A stretch of 64,000 nucleotides of DNA, from NCBI RefSeq assembly GCF_003987095.1, contig NZ_PIQA01000001.1, positions 1-64,000 of the forward strand, read 5' to 3'. The stretch is from Idiomarina piscisalsi (lineage in GTDB: Bacteria; Pseudomonadota; Gammaproteobacteria; Enterobacterales; Alteromonadaceae). The stretch's first letter is position 1; each line of letters starts with the position of its first letter. This document shows positions 36,648 to 48,309 of this stretch, in pieces. The notes beneath the pieces were generated by a model. That model was not told where the DNA came from, did no database searches, and was given only the letters and a program-made list of their open reading frames with translations. The translations under genes were made by a program, and so were the position numbers.

Positions 36648-37793
36648 TTGAGTATTCTAGCGAGTCAATCCGCTAAACGAGCGATTCTGGTGCTTGCCGA
36701 CGGGTCCGTTTTTCGCGGAACCGCAATAGGAGCGGAAGGCTCCGCCGTCGGTGAAGTTGTCTTTAATACGGCAATGACAGGCTATCAGGAAATTCTTACC
36801 GACCCATCTTATACCGAACAAATTGTTACCCTCACTTATCCCCACATTGGCAATACAGGCACTAACTCAGAAGATCAAGAATCTGATAATGTGTGGGCGA
36901 AAGGGTTAATCATTCGTGACCTGGCTATGAAAGCCAGTAACTTTCGAAAAGAAGAAACGCTAAGCGCGTACTTGCAGCGTCACAATGTTGTGGGTATTGC
37001 CGATATCGACACCCGTCGTTTGACTCGCATTTTACGAGAAAAAGGCGCTCAGAATGGCTGTATTATCGTTGGTGAGCTTGACGAGCAGAAAGCGCTGAAG
37101 TTAGCGCAGGAATTCCCCGGGCTTAAGGGTATGGATCTCGCGAAAGAGGTTTGCTGTGACAAACCGTATGAGTGGAAAGGCGGAAGCTGGCAACTCGGCG
37201 AAGGTTTTACTCAGCCTGAACAGTCAAAGTACCATGTTGTCGCATACGATTATGGCTGCAAACAAAATATTTTAAGGCTGTTGGCTGACCGGAATTGTAA
37301 AATCACCGTCGTACCGGCACAGACATCGGCAGAAGATGTTTTGGCGATGAATCCTGACGGCATCTTTTTATCCAATGGCCCGGGCGACCCAGAGCCATGT
37401 GACTACGCAATTGAAGCCATAAAAACCTTTCTGGACAAAGATGTTCCTATTTTCGGTATTTGTTTAGGTCACCAACTGCTGTCAATTGCCAGCGGAGCGC
37501 AGTCCGTAAAAATGAAATTTGGTCACCACGGCGCAAACCATCCTGTTCAAGACCTTAAAACTAAGCAGGTCATGATAACGAGCCAGAACCACGGCTTTGC
37601 GGTTGACGAAGAAAACCTGCCGGCGTGTCTTGATGTTACGCATCGCTCACTTTTCGATGGCACATTGCAGGGCGTTCACCGGAACGATAAACCCGCGTTT
37701 AGTTTCCAGGGGCACCCTGAAGCGAGTCCGGGTCCACATGACGCCAGTGAGCTTTTCGACCATTTTATTGAATTAATGCAGGCTAATGCGTAA
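36648..37793 (+). CDS. carA: Carbamoyl-phosphate synthase small (glutaminase) subunit
   Basis: CarA hydrolyses glutamine and passes ammonia to CarB, feeding arginine and pyrimidine synthesis. From TTG 36648 it is 381 aa (382 in E. coli). The glutaminase nucleophile is Cys272 in GICLGHQLL, with the His/Glu pair in [14 protein letters not shown] 36648 is chosen because GGAGG (36637-36641) lies six bases upstream; no ATG or GTG fits, and the ORF extension to 36612 runs through the terminator hairpin. carB follows after 52 bases. Confidence 0.94.
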   Translation: MSILASQSAKRAILVLADGSVFRGTAIGAEGSAVGEVVFNTAMTGYQEILTDPSYTEQIVTLTYPHIGNTGTNSEDQESDNVWAKGLIIRDLAMKASNFRKEETLSAYLQRHNVVGIADIDTRRLTRILREKGAQNGCIIVGELDEQKALKLAQEFPGLKGMDLAKEVCCDKPYEWKGGSWQLGEGFTQPEQSKYHVVAYDYGCKQNILRLLADRNCKITVVPAQTSAEDVLAMNPDGIFLSNGPGDPEPCDYAIEAIKTFLDKDVPIFGICLGHQLLSIASGAQSVKMKFGHHGANHPVQDLKTKQVMITSQNHGFAVDEENLPACLDVTHRSLFDGTLQGVHRNDKPAFSFQGHPEASPGPHDASELFDHFIELMQANA

Positions 37794-37845
37794 TTCGTTG
37801 TTCAATAAGCAATTACGTATAGCGAGAGGATAGACAGAGCGACTT

Positions 37846-40800
37846 ATGCCAAAACGTACCGACATTAAAAGCATTTTGATTTTAGGCGCAGGTCCGATTG
37901 TTATCGGTCAGGCGTGTGAGTTTGATTACTCTGGAGCCCAAGCTTGCAAAGCCCTGCGTGAGGAAGGTTACCGAGTTATATTGGTAAACTCGAACCCGGC
38001 AACCATCATGACTGACCCGGAAATGGCCGATGCAACCTATATTGAGCCAATTCACTGGGAAGTTTTAGAAAAAATTATTGAACGCGAGCGTCCTGATGCC
38101 ATTTTGCCAACAATGGGTGGCCAAACGGCACTCAACTGCGCATTAGATCTTGATCGTCATGGTGTACTCGAACGCTATAAAGTAGAAATGATTGGTGCTA
38201 ATGCCGATGCTATTGATAAAGCAGAAAACCGTGACCGTTTCGACAAGGCCATGAAAGCTATTGGTCTGGAGACACCGAATGCGGAAATGGCGCACAGTAT
38301 GGAAGAAGCGTTCGATGTCCTAGACCGTTTAGGCTTTCCATGCATTATTCGTCCGTCTTTCACTATGGGCGGAAGCGGCGGTGGTATCGCGTACAACCGA
38401 GAAGAATTTGAAGAAATTTGTCGCCGCGGCTTAGACCTGTCACCGACAAATGAACTTCTTATCGATGAGTCACTGCTTGGCTGGAAAGAGTACGAAATGG
38501 AAGTGGTGCGCGATAAGAGCGACAACTGCATTATCGTGTGTACCATCGAAAACTTCGATGCTATGGGTATTCATACCGGTGACTCCATTACGGTTGCTCC
38601 GGCACAAACACTGACCGACAAAGAGTTTCAGATAATGCGTGATGCGGCGATGGCCGTGCTGCGTGAAATTGGTGTCGAAACCGGTGGTTCAAACGTACAG
38701 TTTGGTGTTAACCCTGATACTGGGCGTATGGTTATCATTGAAATGAACCCTCGAGTTTCTCGCTCCTCGGCTCTGGCGTCGAAAGCAACGGGCTTCCCAA
38801 TTGCGAAGGTAGCGGCGAAGCTGGCAGTTGGTTATACGCTAGACGAGCTTGAGAACGAAATTACCGGCGGTGTCACACCAGCCTCGTTTGAGCCTGCGTT
38901 AGACTACGTGGTCACTAAGATTCCTCGCTTTAACTTCGAGAAGTTTGCAAACTGTAATGACCGTTTAACCACACAAATGAAGTCGGTGGGAGAGGTTATG
39001 GCTATTGGCCGTAACTTCCAGGAGTCGATGCAAAAAGCGTTGCGTGGCTTGGAACTTGGGGCTGCCGGATTTGACCCCGTGGTTGACCTGCAGGCAGAAG
39101 ATGCGCGCTCGAAGGTCATTCGTGAATTGAAGGAACCGGGCGCTGAACGTATTTGGTACATTGCGGATGCGTTCCGTTTGGGTATGACTGTTCGTGAAGT
39201 GTTTGAGCTAACACGCATAGACGAGTGGTACCTGATTCAAATTGAAGAGCTTATTAACTTAGAAAAAGAAGTCGACGAATTGGGCTTGGCCGGATTGACC
39301 GAAAACGTTATGTCTGTGCTTAAGCGTCGCGGCTTTGCCGATGCCCGTATTGCAGATGTTCTGCACGTAAGTGAGGCTGAAGTTCGGAAAAAGCGTCAGC
39401 AATTCAATATCCACCCGGTTTACAAGCGCGTCGATACGTGTGCGGCAGAATTTGCGTCAAGCACTGCTTACATGTACTCGAGTTACGATGAAGAGTGTGA
39501 AGCAGAGCCGTCTGATAAAGAGAAAATCATGGTTATTGGCGGCGGTCCTAACCGCATCGGGCAAGGTATTGAGTTCGATTATTGCTGTGTTCACGCAGCG
39601 CTGGCGCTTCGCGATGATGGCTATGAAACCATTATGGTGAACTGTAACCCAGAAACTGTGTCAACCGACTACGATACGTCTGACCGCTTGTACTTCGAGC
39701 CTATTACTCTGGAAGATGTGCTGGAAATTGTGCGTATTGAGAAGCCTAAAGGCGTTATTGTTCAGTACGGTGGCCAGACTCCTCTGAAGCTGGCGCGTGA
39801 GTTAGAAGCTAATGGTGTACCTATTATTGGTACGTCGCCAGATGCTATTGACCGAGCGGAAGATCGTGAGCGCTTCCAAACAGCGGTTCGTCGTTTAGGC
39901 CTTAAGCAGCCGGAAAACGCCACAGTCACAGGCTTTAACGAAGCTTTGACTGAAGCGAAACGTATTGGCTATCCGTTGGTCGTTCGTCCGTCATACGTTC
40001 TGGGTGGGCGCGCTATGGAAATTGTCTACGATGAGACAGACTTGCAGCGTTATCTGACTGATGCCGTAAAAGTATCAAATGATGCACCTGTATTGTTGGA
40101 CAAATTCCTTGATAATGCGATTGAGGTCGATGTTGATGCTATTTGTGACGGCAAAGATGTCCTTATTGGCGGTATAATGCAGCACATTGAAGAAGCGGGA
40201 GTCCACTCAGGCGACTCGGCGTGTTCATTACCCCCTTATTCTTTAAGCGATATTATTCAGGCGCAGCTACGTGAACAAATGCGTAAATTGGCGTTTGAGT
40301 TAAATGTAAACGGCTTAATGAATGCACAATTTGCTGTAAAAGACGACGAGATTTACTTAATAGAAGTGAACCCTCGTGCGGCTCGTACCGTACCTTTTGT
40401 ATCTAAAGCAACCGGTGTACCACTGGCGAAAGTCGCAGCCCGAGTTATGGTGGGGCGCAGCCTTGAAGAGCAGGGCTACGTGAAAGAGATTATTCCACCG
40501 TATTACTCGGTCAAAGAAGTGGTTATTCCTTTTGCTAAGTTCCAGGGCGTGGACCCAATTCGCGGTCCGGAAATGCGCTCAACGGGCGAGGTGATGGGCG
40601 TTGGTGAAAGCTTTGAAGAAGCCTATGCCAAAGCTAATTTAGGGGCTGGTGAAGCGCTGGCGAAAAAAGGTAAAGCGCTTATTTCAGTGAAAGACAGCGA
40701 TAAACAGCGTCTTATGGATCTTGCTCGTGGCTTGCTGGCACTAGGATTTAGCCTTGAAGCAACGCGCGGTACGGCGAAGATGCTTGCAGAAGAAGGTATT

Positions 40801-41070
40801 GACTGCACTATCGTCAATAAGCTTCAGGAAGGTCGACCAAATATTGTTGATGCTATAAAGAATGGCGAGTACAGTTATATTATCAACACGGTAGAAGGTC
40901 GTCAGGCTATTGAAGACTCTGTTTACATTCGTCGCGAAGCGCTGTTGAATAAAGTGATTTACACCACCACATTAAATGCAGCGTTCGCAACAGTGAAAGC
41001 AAACACCGCGGACGACAGAGCTCGGGTTAGCTCAGTACAAGAATTACATAAAAGGGTATCGTTAGTATGA
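37846..41070 (+). CDS. carB: Carbamoyl-phosphate synthase large subunit
   Basis: This 1074-residue enzyme (1073 in E. coli) makes carbamoyl phosphate from bicarbonate, ammonia and two ATP. It has two homologous ATP-grasp halves, each beginning with an IxxLGxGPxxIGQ-type motif ([13 protein letters not shown] near residue 10, [12 protein letters not shown] near residue 565), and a C-terminal allosteric MGS-like domain from about residue 935. The stop overlaps the greA start (ATGA), so greA is translationally coupled. Confidence 0.98.
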   Translation: MPKRTDIKSILILGAGPIVIGQACEFDYSGAQACKALREEGYRVILVNSNPATIMTDPEMADATYIEPIHWEVLEKIIERERPDAILPTMGGQTALNCALDLDRHGVLERYKVEMIGANADAIDKAENRDRFDKAMKAIGLETPNAEMAHSMEEAFDVLDRLGFPCIIRPSFTMGGSGGGIAYNREEFEEICRRGLDLSPTNELLIDESLLGWKEYEMEVVRDKSDNCIIVCTIENFDAMGIHTGDSITVAPAQTLTDKEFQIMRDAAMAVLREIGVETGGSNVQFGVNPDTGRMVIIEMNPRVSRSSALASKATGFPIAKVAAKLAVGYTLDELENEITGGVTPASFEPALDYVVTKIPRFNFEKFANCNDRLTTQMKSVGEVMAIGRNFQESMQKALRGLELGAAGFDPVVDLQAEDARSKVIRELKEPGAERIWYIADAFRLGMTVREVFELTRIDEWYLIQIEELINLEKEVDELGLAGLTENVMSVLKRRGFADARIADVLHVSEAEVRKKRQQFNIHPVYKRVDTCAAEFASSTAYMYSSYDEECEAEPSDKEKIMVIGGGPNRIGQGIEFDYCCVHAALALRDDGYETIMVNCNPETVSTDYDTSDRLYFEPITLEDVLEIVRIEKPKGVIVQYGGQTPLKLARELEANGVPIIGTSPDAIDRAEDRERFQTAVRRLGLKQPENATVTGFNEALTEAKRIGYPLVVRPSYVLGGRAMEIVYDETDLQRYLTDAVKVSNDAPVLLDKFLDNAIEVDVDAICDGKDVLIGGIMQHIEEAGVHSGDSACSLPPYSLSDIIQAQLREQMRKLAFELNVNGLMNAQFAVKDDEIYLIEVNPRAARTVPFVSKATGVPLAKVAARVMVGRSLEEQGYVKEIIPPYYSVKEVVIPFAKFQGVDPIRGPEMRSTGEVMGVGESFEEAYAKANLGAGEALAKKGKALISVKDSDKQRLMDLARGLLALGFSLEATRGTAKMLAEEGIDCTIVNKLQEGRPNIVDAIKNGEYSYIINTVEGRQAIEDSVYIRREALLNKVIYTTTLNAAFATVKANTADDRARVSSVQELHKRVSLV

Positions 41071-41543
41071 ACCAGATTCCAATGACGGAACGGGGCGCTC
41101 AGTTGTTAAGAGATGAGCTGAAGCGTTTAAAAACGGTAGAGCGACCTCGTATTGTCGAGGCAATTGCCGAAGCACGTGAACACGGTGACTTGAAAGAGAA
41201 CGCTGAGTACCACGCTGCACGTGAGCAACAAGGTTTTTGTGAAGGTCGAATTCAAGAAATTGAATCGAAGCTCTCTAACGCTCAAATCATTGATGTCACT
41301 AAAGTACCTAATAACGGTAAAGTGATTTTTGGTGCAACAGTCACAGTGTATAACACTAAGACTGATGAAGAGGTTACTTATAAAATTGTTGGTGATGATG
41401 AAGCGGATATTAAGTCAAACCTGATTTCCGTTAACTCTCCAATTTCTCGTGCCTTAATCGGTAAGGAAATCGATGATGTTGCAACAGTAACGACACCTAA
41501 TGGTGAAGTTGAGTACGAGGTTGTTGCAGTAGAGTACAAGTAA
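41067..41543 (+). CDS. greA: Transcript cleavage factor GreA
   Basis: GreA stimulates RNA cleavage by backtracked RNA polymerase. The 158-residue protein has the N-terminal coiled coil with the acidic tip ([20 protein letters not shown]) and the C-terminal FKBP-like domain ([26 protein letters not shown] to [12 protein letters not shown]). The length is identical to E. coli GreA. It overlaps carB by four bases and ends at a terminator. Confidence 0.98.
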   Translation: MNQIPMTERGAQLLRDELKRLKTVERPRIVEAIAEAREHGDLKENAEYHAAREQQGFCEGRIQEIESKLSNAQIIDVTKVPNNGKVIFGATVTVYNTKTDEEVTYKIVGDDEADIKSNLISVNSPISRALIGKEIDDVATVTTPNGEVEYEVVAVEYK

Positions 41544-41566
41544 CTCCTTAAATTTATTGACATTTT

Positions 41567-41600
41567 AAAAGGCTGGAAACTTAAGTTTACCAGCCTTTTT
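41567..41600 (+). terminator. Terminator of carAB-greA
   Basis: AAAAGGCTGG pairs with CCAGCCTTTTT; an inner AAACTTAAGTTT palindrome can extend the stem. Ts continue after it. Confidence 0.88.
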
Positions 41601-41700
41601 TATTTTTTAGCCTTGCTTTTGGTTGTTTTTTCACCGTCTTGCTGTATATTTCCGCACCCATCACTAATTGTTAACATAAATAAAACAAAGAAGCTAAACG

Positions 41701-42231
41701 ATGGACACGGAAGCCCCGGGGTTTGACCCTCTCTCCTATACTCAAGTTGACGACTTATCCGTTACAGAGTGTTTTGAAAAGCTGAAATTGGTTTCAAACA
41801 AGTCTACCTATAAAGATGTGGCTATTTGGCTTGGCAAAACACAGATGGACTACAATAATTGGCGTCGCAGTGGCAAGCTGCCTTGGTTTGAGATTATTCG
41901 GGCGTTACTCAGAGAAGGTATATCGCTGGATTGGTTCTTCGCGCCTGGACAAGACTTAAGTAAACCACAGTATGTCTATAGTGCTGCCGACTACACCAAA
42001 GCAAGTGTCCGAGAGCACGAGCAATGGCAAAGGTTTAACTTTCTGAATGCTCACCGAAGAGTCAGGCCTCTACTGGAAAAATACCAACTAGAAAGCAGCA
42101 GAAAAGCCGAAGCCTTTCTGCTGGAGTGCTACTTATTGTCTAAAGACAATTTTCTGAATAAAGAACAGGCGGTCGAGCTTATTGCTCGCGCACTGGCTAT
42201 GGATCCACCCAAGACGGAGGAGCTGCGTTAA
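41701..42231 (+). CDS. Putative DNA-binding protein with CI-repressor-type HTH
   Basis: The 176-residue protein is not one I recognise by name. Residues about 30-85 (KSTYKDVAIWLG, then QMDYNNWRRSGKLPW and IIRALLREGISLDWFFAPG) have the shape of the phage CI repressor N-terminal helix-turn-helix family (PF07022 type): a serine-rich helix start, an NNWRxxGKLPW recognition helix and the closing SLDWFF. The usual C-terminal S24 peptidase domain is absent; the remainder is a short helical domain. There are no other phage genes nearby. It converges tail-to-tail with yhbY. A weak promoter TTGTTT-N16-TATATT lies at 41623-41650. Confidence 0.65.
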   Translation: MDTEAPGFDPLSYTQVDDLSVTECFEKLKLVSNKSTYKDVAIWLGKTQMDYNNWRRSGKLPWFEIIRALLREGISLDWFFAPGQDLSKPQYVYSAADYTKASVREHEQWQRFNFLNAHRRVRPLLEKYQLESSRKAEAFLLECYLLSKDNFLNKEQAVELIARALAMDPPKTEELR

Positions 42232-42232
42232 C

Positions 42233-42529
42233 TTAACGGCGAGGTAGTTTTATCTGAGGTTCTTCGGCCTGCTTATACAGAATTTGAGTTTTACCAATAA
42301 TTTGCACTTGCTCAGCGTCGGTATGCTGAACAATAGTTGCCATAATCTGCTGGCGTAATTCTTTGTCTTCCTCTGGCACCTTTATCTTAATGAGCTCATG
42401 GTGTTCAAGTGCTTGCTCTATTTCGGCAATAACACCTTCGGTTAATCCGTTTGCGCCTAATAACACAACAGGCTTTAACGGATGAGCCAGTCCTTTCAAA
42501 AACTGCTTTTGTTTATTTGTTAATGACAT
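42233..42529 (-). CDS. yhbY: CRM-domain RNA-binding protein YhbY
   Basis: This 98-residue CRS1/YhbY-domain protein binds pre-50S ribosomal particles in E. coli. The family hallmarks are LTNKQKQFLKGLAHPLKPVVLLGANGLTEGV at the N-terminus, read here in two parts (LKGLAHPLKPVV and LGANGLTEGV), and the GxxQILYK-like C-terminal segment IGKTQILYK. It diverges from rlmE, its usual neighbour, and ends one base from the convergent HTH gene. Confidence 0.95.
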   Translation of the reverse strand: MSLTNKQKQFLKGLAHPLKPVVLLGANGLTEGVIAEIEQALEHHELIKIKVPEEDKELRQQIMATIVQHTDAEQVQIIGKTQILYKQAEEPQIKLPRR

Positions 42530-42551
42530 TTGCTAATATTCCGGTTTACGA

Positions 42552-42580
42552 CTTGAATTTTTGGTATTGTAACGCCAGAT
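42552..42580 (+). promoter_or_regulatory. Candidate sigma32-like promoter for rlmE-ftsH
   Basis: CTTGAAT (42552-42558), a 14-base spacer and CGCCAGAT (42573-42580) partly match the sigma32 consensus. The E. coli rlmE-ftsH operon is heat-induced, which supports the reading, but the -10 is imperfect. Confidence 0.4.
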
Positions 42581-42621
42581 AAGGTGTTCTAGCCAGTTAA
42601 TTGAGGAAACTTCGGTAAATC

Positions 42622-43248
42622 ATGGGAAAAAAGCGCAGTGTCAGTAGTCAGCGTTGGCTGAAAGAGCATTTTGATGACCATTTTGTGCAAAAAGCGCAAA
42701 AAAAAGGCCTGCGTTCTCGGGCGGTTTTCAAACTGGAAGAAATTCAGCAGAAAGATAAGTTGATCAAAAAAGGCCAAACTGTCGTTGATCTAGGGGCTGC
42801 TCCCGGCGGTTGGTCACAATACGTGGCTGACTATTTCAATGGCGACGGGCAAATTATCGCCTGCGACATTTTACCGATGGACCCAATCGCTGGTGTCGAT
42901 TTCCTTCAGGGCGATTTTCGTGAAGAATCTGTACTGGAGGCGTTAACCGACAGAATTGGTGGCAAGAACGTCGATGTTATATTGTCGGATATGGCGCCAA
43001 ATATGAGTGGTAATGGCACGGTTGATCAAGCACGCTCTATGTACTTAGTAGAGCTTGCTTTAGATATGTGTCACCAAGTATTGAAACCTGGCGGCCATTT
43101 TGTCGTCAAAGTATTTCAGGGGCAAGGGTTCGAAGAGTTCCTGAAAGATGCAAGAGCCGCTTTTAAAACGGTCAAAACACGTAAACCAGATTCTTCTCGC
43201 GCTCGTTCCAGAGAAGTCTACTTGGTAGCGACACACTATAAAGTATAG
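42622..43248 (+). CDS. rlmE: 23S rRNA (uridine-2552-2'-O)-methyltransferase RlmE (FtsJ/RrmJ)
   Basis: This heat-shock methyltransferase modifies U2552 of 23S rRNA in the 50S subunit. The SAM-binding motif is [13 protein letters not shown]. The catalytic K-D-K-E set is Lys37, Asp123, Lys163 and Glu198, each one residue before the E. coli position. The length of 208 aa matches (209). ftsH follows 39 bases later as in E. coli. Confidence 0.97.
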   Translation: MGKKRSVSSQRWLKEHFDDHFVQKAQKKGLRSRAVFKLEEIQQKDKLIKKGQTVVDLGAAPGGWSQYVADYFNGDGQIIACDILPMDPIAGVDFLQGDFREESVLEALTDRIGGKNVDVILSDMAPNMSGNGTVDQARSMYLVELALDMCHQVLKPGGHFVVKVFQGQGFEEFLKDARAAFKTVKTRKPDSSRARSREVYLVATHYKV

Positions 43249-43287
43249 TACCCTGTTGGGTAGTGATTTTAATAGAGGTAATAGGCT

Positions 43288-45234
43288 TTGAGCGATATGG
43301 CAAAGAATCTCATCTTGTGGCTGGTAATAGCCGTTGTGCTGATGAGCGTTTTTCAGAGCTTCAGTCCAAGCGAATCGTCGTCTTCAACCATGGCGTACAA
43401 CGAGTTTGTAAGTCAGGTTAACAATGGCAACATTCGCAAGGCTGAATTTGGTGACGACGGACGCACGATTTCAGGGGTAACTCGAAACGGACAATCTTAT
43501 AAAACGGTTGTTCCAACCCAGTACGATCCAAAAATACTGGACGATTTGTTGGCGAACGACGTTCAAACACAAGGTACTCCTCCTGAGGAGCAAAGTATTC
43601 TTGCGTCAATTTTCATTTCATGGTTCCCAATGCTGTTGCTTATTGGTGTATGGATATTCTTCATGCGTCAAATGCAAGGCGGTGGTGGCAAAGGCGCCAT
43701 GTCGTTCGGTAAGAGTAAAGCCCGTTTAATGAGCGACGAGCAAATAAAAACAACGTTCAAGGACGTGGCAGGTTGCGACGAAGCCAAAGAAGAAGTAACC
43801 GAGTTGGTTGACTACTTAAAAGATCCATCGAAGTTTCAACGATTGGGCGGTAAAATCCCGAAAGGCGTGCTAATGGTTGGTCCTCCTGGTACCGGTAAAA
43901 CCTTGCTGGCGAAGGCGATTTCAGGCGAAGCCAAAGTACCATTCTTTAGTATTTCGGGTTCTGACTTCGTTGAAATGTTTGTCGGTGTTGGCGCCTCGCG
44001 CGTTCGCGATATGTTCGAGCAAGCGAAAAAGTCAGCTCCATGCATCATCTTTATTGACGAGATAGATGCGGTAGGCCGTCAGCGTGGCGCAGGCCTCGGC
44101 GGTGGTCATGACGAGCGCGAGCAAACGCTGAACCAAATGCTGGTTGAAATGGACGGCTTTGAGGGCAACGAAGGTATTATTGTTATTGCCGCTACTAACC
44201 GTCCAGACGTACTTGACCCTGCATTACTCCGACCTGGACGTTTTGATCGTCAGGTTGTGGTGGGACTACCAGACGTTCGCGGTCGTGAGCAAATTCTGAA
44301 AGTACATATGCGCAAAGTACCTTTAGGTGATGATGTTAAACCAGAGCTAATCGCTCGTGGTACACCAGGCTTCTCAGGCGCAGATTTAGCGAATTTAGTG
44401 AACGAAGCTGCCTTGTTTGCTGCACGTGGTAATAAGCGTGTCGTTGCAATGGAAGAGTTCGATAAAGCAAAAGACAAAATCATGATGGGTGCGGAACGTC
44501 GCTCAATGGTCATGACCGATGATGAAAAAGCGATGACTGCTTATCACGAAGCGGGTCACGCGATTGTTGGTCGTTTAGTGCCGGAGCATGATCCTGTCTA
44601 TAAAGTATCTATCATTCCACGCGGTCGTGCGTTGGGTGTGACTATGTACTTGCCGGAGCAAGACCGTGTCAGTCACAGCAAGCAACACTTGGAAAGCATG
44701 ATTTCAAGCTTGTTTGGTGGACGCCTGGCTGAAGCCATTATTTATGGCGATGAAAAAGTCACAACCGGCGCTTCTAATGACATTGAAAGAGCAACCGAAA
44801 TTGCTCGTAAAATGGTAACTCAGTGGGGCTTATCGGACAAAATGGGGCCACTGCTTTATGCTGAAGATGAAAACGAGGTGTTCCTTGGTCGTCAGGTGAC
44901 ACAGCATAAGCATATGTCTGATGACACAGCCCGAGCTATCGATGAAGAAGTGAAGTCTGTTATCGATAAAAACTATCAACGAGCTAAGCAAATTCTTGAA
45001 GAAAACGTCGATATTCTTCATGCGATGAAAGACGCGTTGGTAAAATATGAAACTATCGATGCAGACCAAATCGATGACTTAATGAATCGTCGTGAAGTTC
45101 GCCAACCTAAAGGCTGGACGGATAACAATAACGACGGTGACGGCACTAATGGTGGCGCTGCTAAGGCAGACGACACTGAAGAGCGTCCACAGAGGCCTAT
45201 CAATGTTGATAAGCCTGGTGACGCGACGTCGTAA
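43288..45234 (+). CDS. ftsH: ATP-dependent zinc metalloprotease FtsH
   Basis: This inner-membrane AAA+ protease degrades LpxC, sigma32 and damaged membrane proteins in relatives. Two transmembrane helices (residues 7-23 and 105-126) flank a periplasmic domain. The ATPase has GPPGTGKT at 198-205 and the SRH region [19 protein letters not shown]. The zinc site is HEAGH at 420-424. The TTG at 43288 is taken as start (648 aa) because GAGGT lies eight bases upstream, whereas the next in-frame ATG (43297) is too far; the resulting MSDMAKNL matches the E. coli N-terminus. Confidence 0.96.
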   Translation: MSDMAKNLILWLVIAVVLMSVFQSFSPSESSSSTMAYNEFVSQVNNGNIRKAEFGDDGRTISGVTRNGQSYKTVVPTQYDPKILDDLLANDVQTQGTPPEEQSILASIFISWFPMLLLIGVWIFFMRQMQGGGGKGAMSFGKSKARLMSDEQIKTTFKDVAGCDEAKEEVTELVDYLKDPSKFQRLGGKIPKGVLMVGPPGTGKTLLAKAISGEAKVPFFSISGSDFVEMFVGVGASRVRDMFEQAKKSAPCIIFIDEIDAVGRQRGAGLGGGHDEREQTLNQMLVEMDGFEGNEGIIVIAATNRPDVLDPALLRPGRFDRQVVVGLPDVRGREQILKVHMRKVPLGDDVKPELIARGTPGFSGADLANLVNEAALFAARGNKRVVAMEEFDKAKDKIMMGAERRSMVMTDDEKAMTAYHEAGHAIVGRLVPEHDPVYKVSIIPRGRALGVTMYLPEQDRVSHSKQHLESMISSLFGGRLAEAIIYGDEKVTTGASNDIERATEIARKMVTQWGLSDKMGPLLYAEDENEVFLGRQVTQHKHMSDDTARAIDEEVKSVIDKNYQRAKQILEENVDILHAMKDALVKYETIDADQIDDLMNRREVRQPKGWTDNNNDGDGTNGGAAKADDTEERPQRPINVDKPGDATS

Positions 45235-45250
45235 AAACAGCTAAGCTATA

Positions 45251-45275
45251 AAAAGCCACCGAAAGGTGGCTTTTT
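45251..45275 (+). terminator. Terminator of rlmE-ftsH
   Basis: AAAAGCCACC-GAAA-GGTGGCTTTTT is a 10-bp stem with a GNRA loop and a T-run. Confidence 0.92.
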
Positions 45276-45304
45276 AGTAATGGGGAAGCAAATTGGGAGC
45301 TGCT

Positions 45305-46120
45305 ATGCCTAAGAATCCGAAACCTCTGCAAGTGATGGGTATTCTTAATGTAACACCTGATTCATTTTCTGATGGTGGTCGCTATAACCAGCTAGACGAA
45401 GCGATAATTAGAGCCAGTCAGTTAATAGAGCATGGTGCTGATATTTTGGATATTGGCGGAGAGTCGACCCGGCCGGGTTCGGACGCAGTCAGTGAAGCTG
45501 AGGAGCTCGATCGAGTTATCCCTGTTATAGAAGCAATAAAGCAACGTTTTGACATACCGGTTTCCATTGACACGACGAAAGCGAAAGTCATGACTGAAAG
45601 TGTCAATGCCGGCGCTAGTTTAATTAACGATGTGAATGCACTGAGAGAGGAGGGCGCTGTTGAGGCCGCTGCTAAGGCTGGCGTTGAAGTTTGCCTTATG
45701 CATATGCAGGGGCAGCCTCGTACCATGCAAGAGCGTCCACACTATGACGATGTTGTCTGCGATGTTAAACGCTTTTTTCAAGAGAGAATCGATGTTTGCA
45801 CGGAGGCAGGCATAGCACGTGAGAATATTTGGCTCGACCCTGGCTTTGGTTTTGGCAAAACACCTCGGCACAATTATCAACTACTACAACGACTGCAGGC
45901 ATTTCATGAGTTGCAGCTGCCATTGCTCGTCGGTTTGTCACGGAAAAGTATGATTGGTCATGTGACTGGACGAGACGTCAGTGAACGATTAGCAGGAAGT
46001 TTAGCCGGTGCAACCATTGCAGCAATGAAAGGAGCACGTATAATTCGCGTTCACGATGTAAAGGAAACGGTTGATGCGATGAAGGTTGTCGCGGCAACAT
46101 TAGAAGGAGAGCACATTTGA
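45305..46120 (+). CDS. folP: Dihydropteroate synthase
   Basis: DHPS condenses p-aminobenzoate with the pterin diphosphate in folate synthesis and is the sulfonamide target. The N-terminal signature is [15 protein letters not shown], followed by [10 protein letters not shown], the GFGFGK-type loop (DPGFGFGKT) and SRKSMIG near the C-terminus. It is 271 aa from ATG 45305, with GGGAG five bases upstream; an in-frame TTG at 45293 overlaps that SD and is rejected. The stop overlaps the glmM start. Confidence 0.96.
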   Translation: MPKNPKPLQVMGILNVTPDSFSDGGRYNQLDEAIIRASQLIEHGADILDIGGESTRPGSDAVSEAEELDRVIPVIEAIKQRFDIPVSIDTTKAKVMTESVNAGASLINDVNALREEGAVEAAAKAGVEVCLMHMQGQPRTMQERPHYDDVVCDVKRFFQERIDVCTEAGIARENIWLDPGFGFGKTPRHNYQLLQRLQAFHELQLPLLVGLSRKSMIGHVTGRDVSERLAGSLAGATIAAMKGARIIRVHDVKETVDAMKVVAATLEGEHI

Positions 46121-47457
46121 GCGAGCGTAAGTATTTCGGCACTGATGGTGTCCGTGGCCGAGTTGGAGACTACCCCATAACCCCTGATTTTGCGGTGAAG
46201 CTGGGTTGGGCCGCAGGTCGAGCCTTAGCAGCGAAAGGCGCAAGTCGGGTATTGGTAGGGAAAGATACTCGCGTGTCAGGCTATATGCTGGAATCAGCGC
46301 TTGAAGCGGGCTTGGCTGCTGCAGGTGTTGGCGTTGATTTTTTAGGGCCTATGCCAACCCCCGGAATTGCTTATTTAACAAGAACGTTCCGAGCGGCGGC
46401 AGGTATTGTAATTAGTGCTTCACATAACCCTTATTATGACAACGGTATCAAGTTCTTTGCCGACAATGGTCACAAACTGCCTGATGCTACGGAGCTTGAA
46501 ATAGAACGTCTTATTGATGAGCCGATGGACTGTGTTATTTCGGAAGAGCTTGGTCGTGCTCGTAGAATTAATGATGCAGCAGGTCGTTATATTGAATTTT
46601 GTAAAAGCGTGTTCCCTAATGAGATGACCCTCGAAGGTCTGCGTATTGTTGTCGATTGTGCCCATGGCGCAACCTATCACATTGCACCTAATGTATTTCG
46701 GGAGTTAGGCGCAAAAGTGACAGAAATTGGCACAGAGCCAAACGGTTTAAATATTAATCATGAGTGTGGCGCAACACACCTCGATGCGCTGCAAAAAACC
46801 GTGATTAAAGAGAAAGCCGACTTAGGTATCGCGTTAGACGGTGATGGCGATCGCATTATGATGGTCACCGAAAATGGCCGTGCGATTGATGGCGATGAAA
46901 TTCTTTACATGTTAGCAGTGACTGCGCAGCAGCAAGGGCAACTGCAAGGTGGTATTGTCGGCACCTTAATGACTAATTTCGCTCTTGAACGCGAACTGAA
47001 CAAGCGCAATATACCTTTTGTGAGAGCAAAAGTGGGCGACCGTTACGTTATTGAAGAACTCGTTAACCGTGACTGGTATTTAGGCGGTGAAAACTCTGGG
47101 CATTTGATCAACCGTCAACACCACACAACAGGCGACGGTATTATCGCTGGTCTACAAGTGTTAGCGGCTATGTATCAGGAAGGAAAGTCATTAGAGCAGC
47201 TTAGTTGCGACTTTAAGAAAATGCCTCAGGTACTGGTCAATGTTCGTTTTGAGAAGGGTCAACAGCCACTTGAGTCGTCGGCAGTGAAAAGTGTCGTTAA
47301 AGAAGTTGAGTCGGCTCTCGGTGATAAAGGCCGAGTGCTGTTGCGTAAGTCAGGTACTGAACCGCTTATCCGAGTCATGGTAGAAGGTGAGGATGAGGGG
47401 AATGTGCGGGCTTATGTTCAACAAATCGCCAACGAAGTTGAAGCGGCTACAAATTAA
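46117..47457 (+). CDS. glmM: Phosphoglucosamine mutase
   Basis: GlmM interconverts glucosamine-6-phosphate and glucosamine-1-phosphate for UDP-GlcNAc, peptidoglycan and LPS. The phosphorylated serine is Ser102 in [12 protein letters not shown], the metal loop is ALDGDGDR, and the phosphate-binding loop is [12 protein letters not shown]. The length of 446 aa is standard. The start is TTG 46117, overlapping the folP TGA (TTGA), with AGGAGA upstream. The ftsH-folP-glmM order is as in E. coli. Confidence 0.97.
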   Translation: MSERKYFGTDGVRGRVGDYPITPDFAVKLGWAAGRALAAKGASRVLVGKDTRVSGYMLESALEAGLAAAGVGVDFLGPMPTPGIAYLTRTFRAAAGIVISASHNPYYDNGIKFFADNGHKLPDATELEIERLIDEPMDCVISEELGRARRINDAAGRYIEFCKSVFPNEMTLEGLRIVVDCAHGATYHIAPNVFRELGAKVTEIGTEPNGLNINHECGATHLDALQKTVIKEKADLGIALDGDGDRIMMVTENGRAIDGDEILYMLAVTAQQQGQLQGGIVGTLMTNFALERELNKRNIPFVRAKVGDRYVIEELVNRDWYLGGENSGHLINRQHHTTGDGIIAGLQVLAAMYQEGKSLEQLSCDFKKMPQVLVNVRFEKGQQPLESSAVKSVVKEVESALGDKGRVLLRKSGTEPLIRVMVEGEDEGNVRAYVQQIANEVEAATN

Positions 47458-47543
47458 ACACTTAGCGGCTTTGCTAAAAATGTTGCTTGTATCTTTGAGC
47501 GGGTTTCGCTACTATTCCCGCGCTCTGAAGTAGAGGACAAATT

Positions 47544-48302
47544 ATGCCAAATGCATCATTAGTGATTGCAAACTGGAAAATGAACGGAAATAAAGCGTTA
47601 GCCAAAGAAATGGTAACGTCTTTAAGAGATAACCAAGAGCAGTTTCGTGCTGTTGACGTTGTCGTTTGTCCTCCCTTTACTCTCATCTCTGATTTAACAC
47701 GAGAGTGTTATTACGACGATATTGCTGTCGGTGCGCAAACTGTATCAGAGCATGAAAGCGGCGCTTACACTGGAGAGGTATCAACGTCTCAGTTGAAAGA
47801 AGCAGGCGTTAGCTATGTGTTAGTTGGTCACTCAGAACGACGTCAGTTGTTTGCTGAGAGCGATGAGCAAATTAACCAGAAAGTAAAAGCGACATTGAGC
47901 GCAAATTTAAAAGCGGTTCTTTGTGTTGGTGAAAACAAATCACAAAGAGACGCTGGCGAAACCTGGGATGTGGTATCGCAGCAAGTGAAAAACGCATTGC
48001 AGGGTATCGCACCTGAAAGTACAGGAAAGATTATCGTTGCTTATGAACCTGTTTGGGCAATAGGAACAGGTGAAACAGCAACACCGGAACAAGCTCAGGA
48101 AGTGCATGAGAAATTAAGAGCACTGGTTGTCGAGCTGTTCGGTGAAATTGGCAATAAATTGCCATTGTTATATGGCGGTTCAGTTAAGCCAGGTAACGCA
48201 AAAGAACTGTTTTCACAAAAAGACATTGATGGTGGCCTGATAGGTGGTGCAAGTTTAAAAACTGACGACTTCCTAAGCATCTGCCAGGCAGCACAAGGGT
48301 AA
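47544..48302 (+). CDS. tpiA: Triosephosphate isomerase
   Basis: TIM interconverts dihydroxyacetone phosphate and glyceraldehyde-3-phosphate in glycolysis. The catalytic residues are Lys in NWKMNG, His in LVGHSERR and Glu in [12 protein letters not shown], with the phosphate-binding [11 protein letters not shown]. It is 252 aa. AGAGGA precedes the ATG. A weak promoter (TTGTAT-N17-TACTAT, 47487-47515) lies in the 86-base gap after glmM. secG follows after 7 bases. Confidence 0.97.
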   Translation: MPNASLVIANWKMNGNKALAKEMVTSLRDNQEQFRAVDVVVCPPFTLISDLTRECYYDDIAVGAQTVSEHESGAYTGEVSTSQLKEAGVSYVLVGHSERRQLFAESDEQINQKVKATLSANLKAVLCVGENKSQRDAGETWDVVSQQVKNALQGIAPESTGKIIVAYEPVWAIGTGETATPEQAQEVHEKLRALVVELFGEIGNKLPLLYGGSVKPGNAKELFSQKDIDGGLIGGASLKTDDFLSICQAAQG

Positions 48303-48309
48303 TTTAATT

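Noticed and set aside
41701-42231. CI-type HTH gene considered as a prophage marker
   Set aside because: No integrase, attachment repeat, or other phage gene is present and both flanks are core genes in conserved order.
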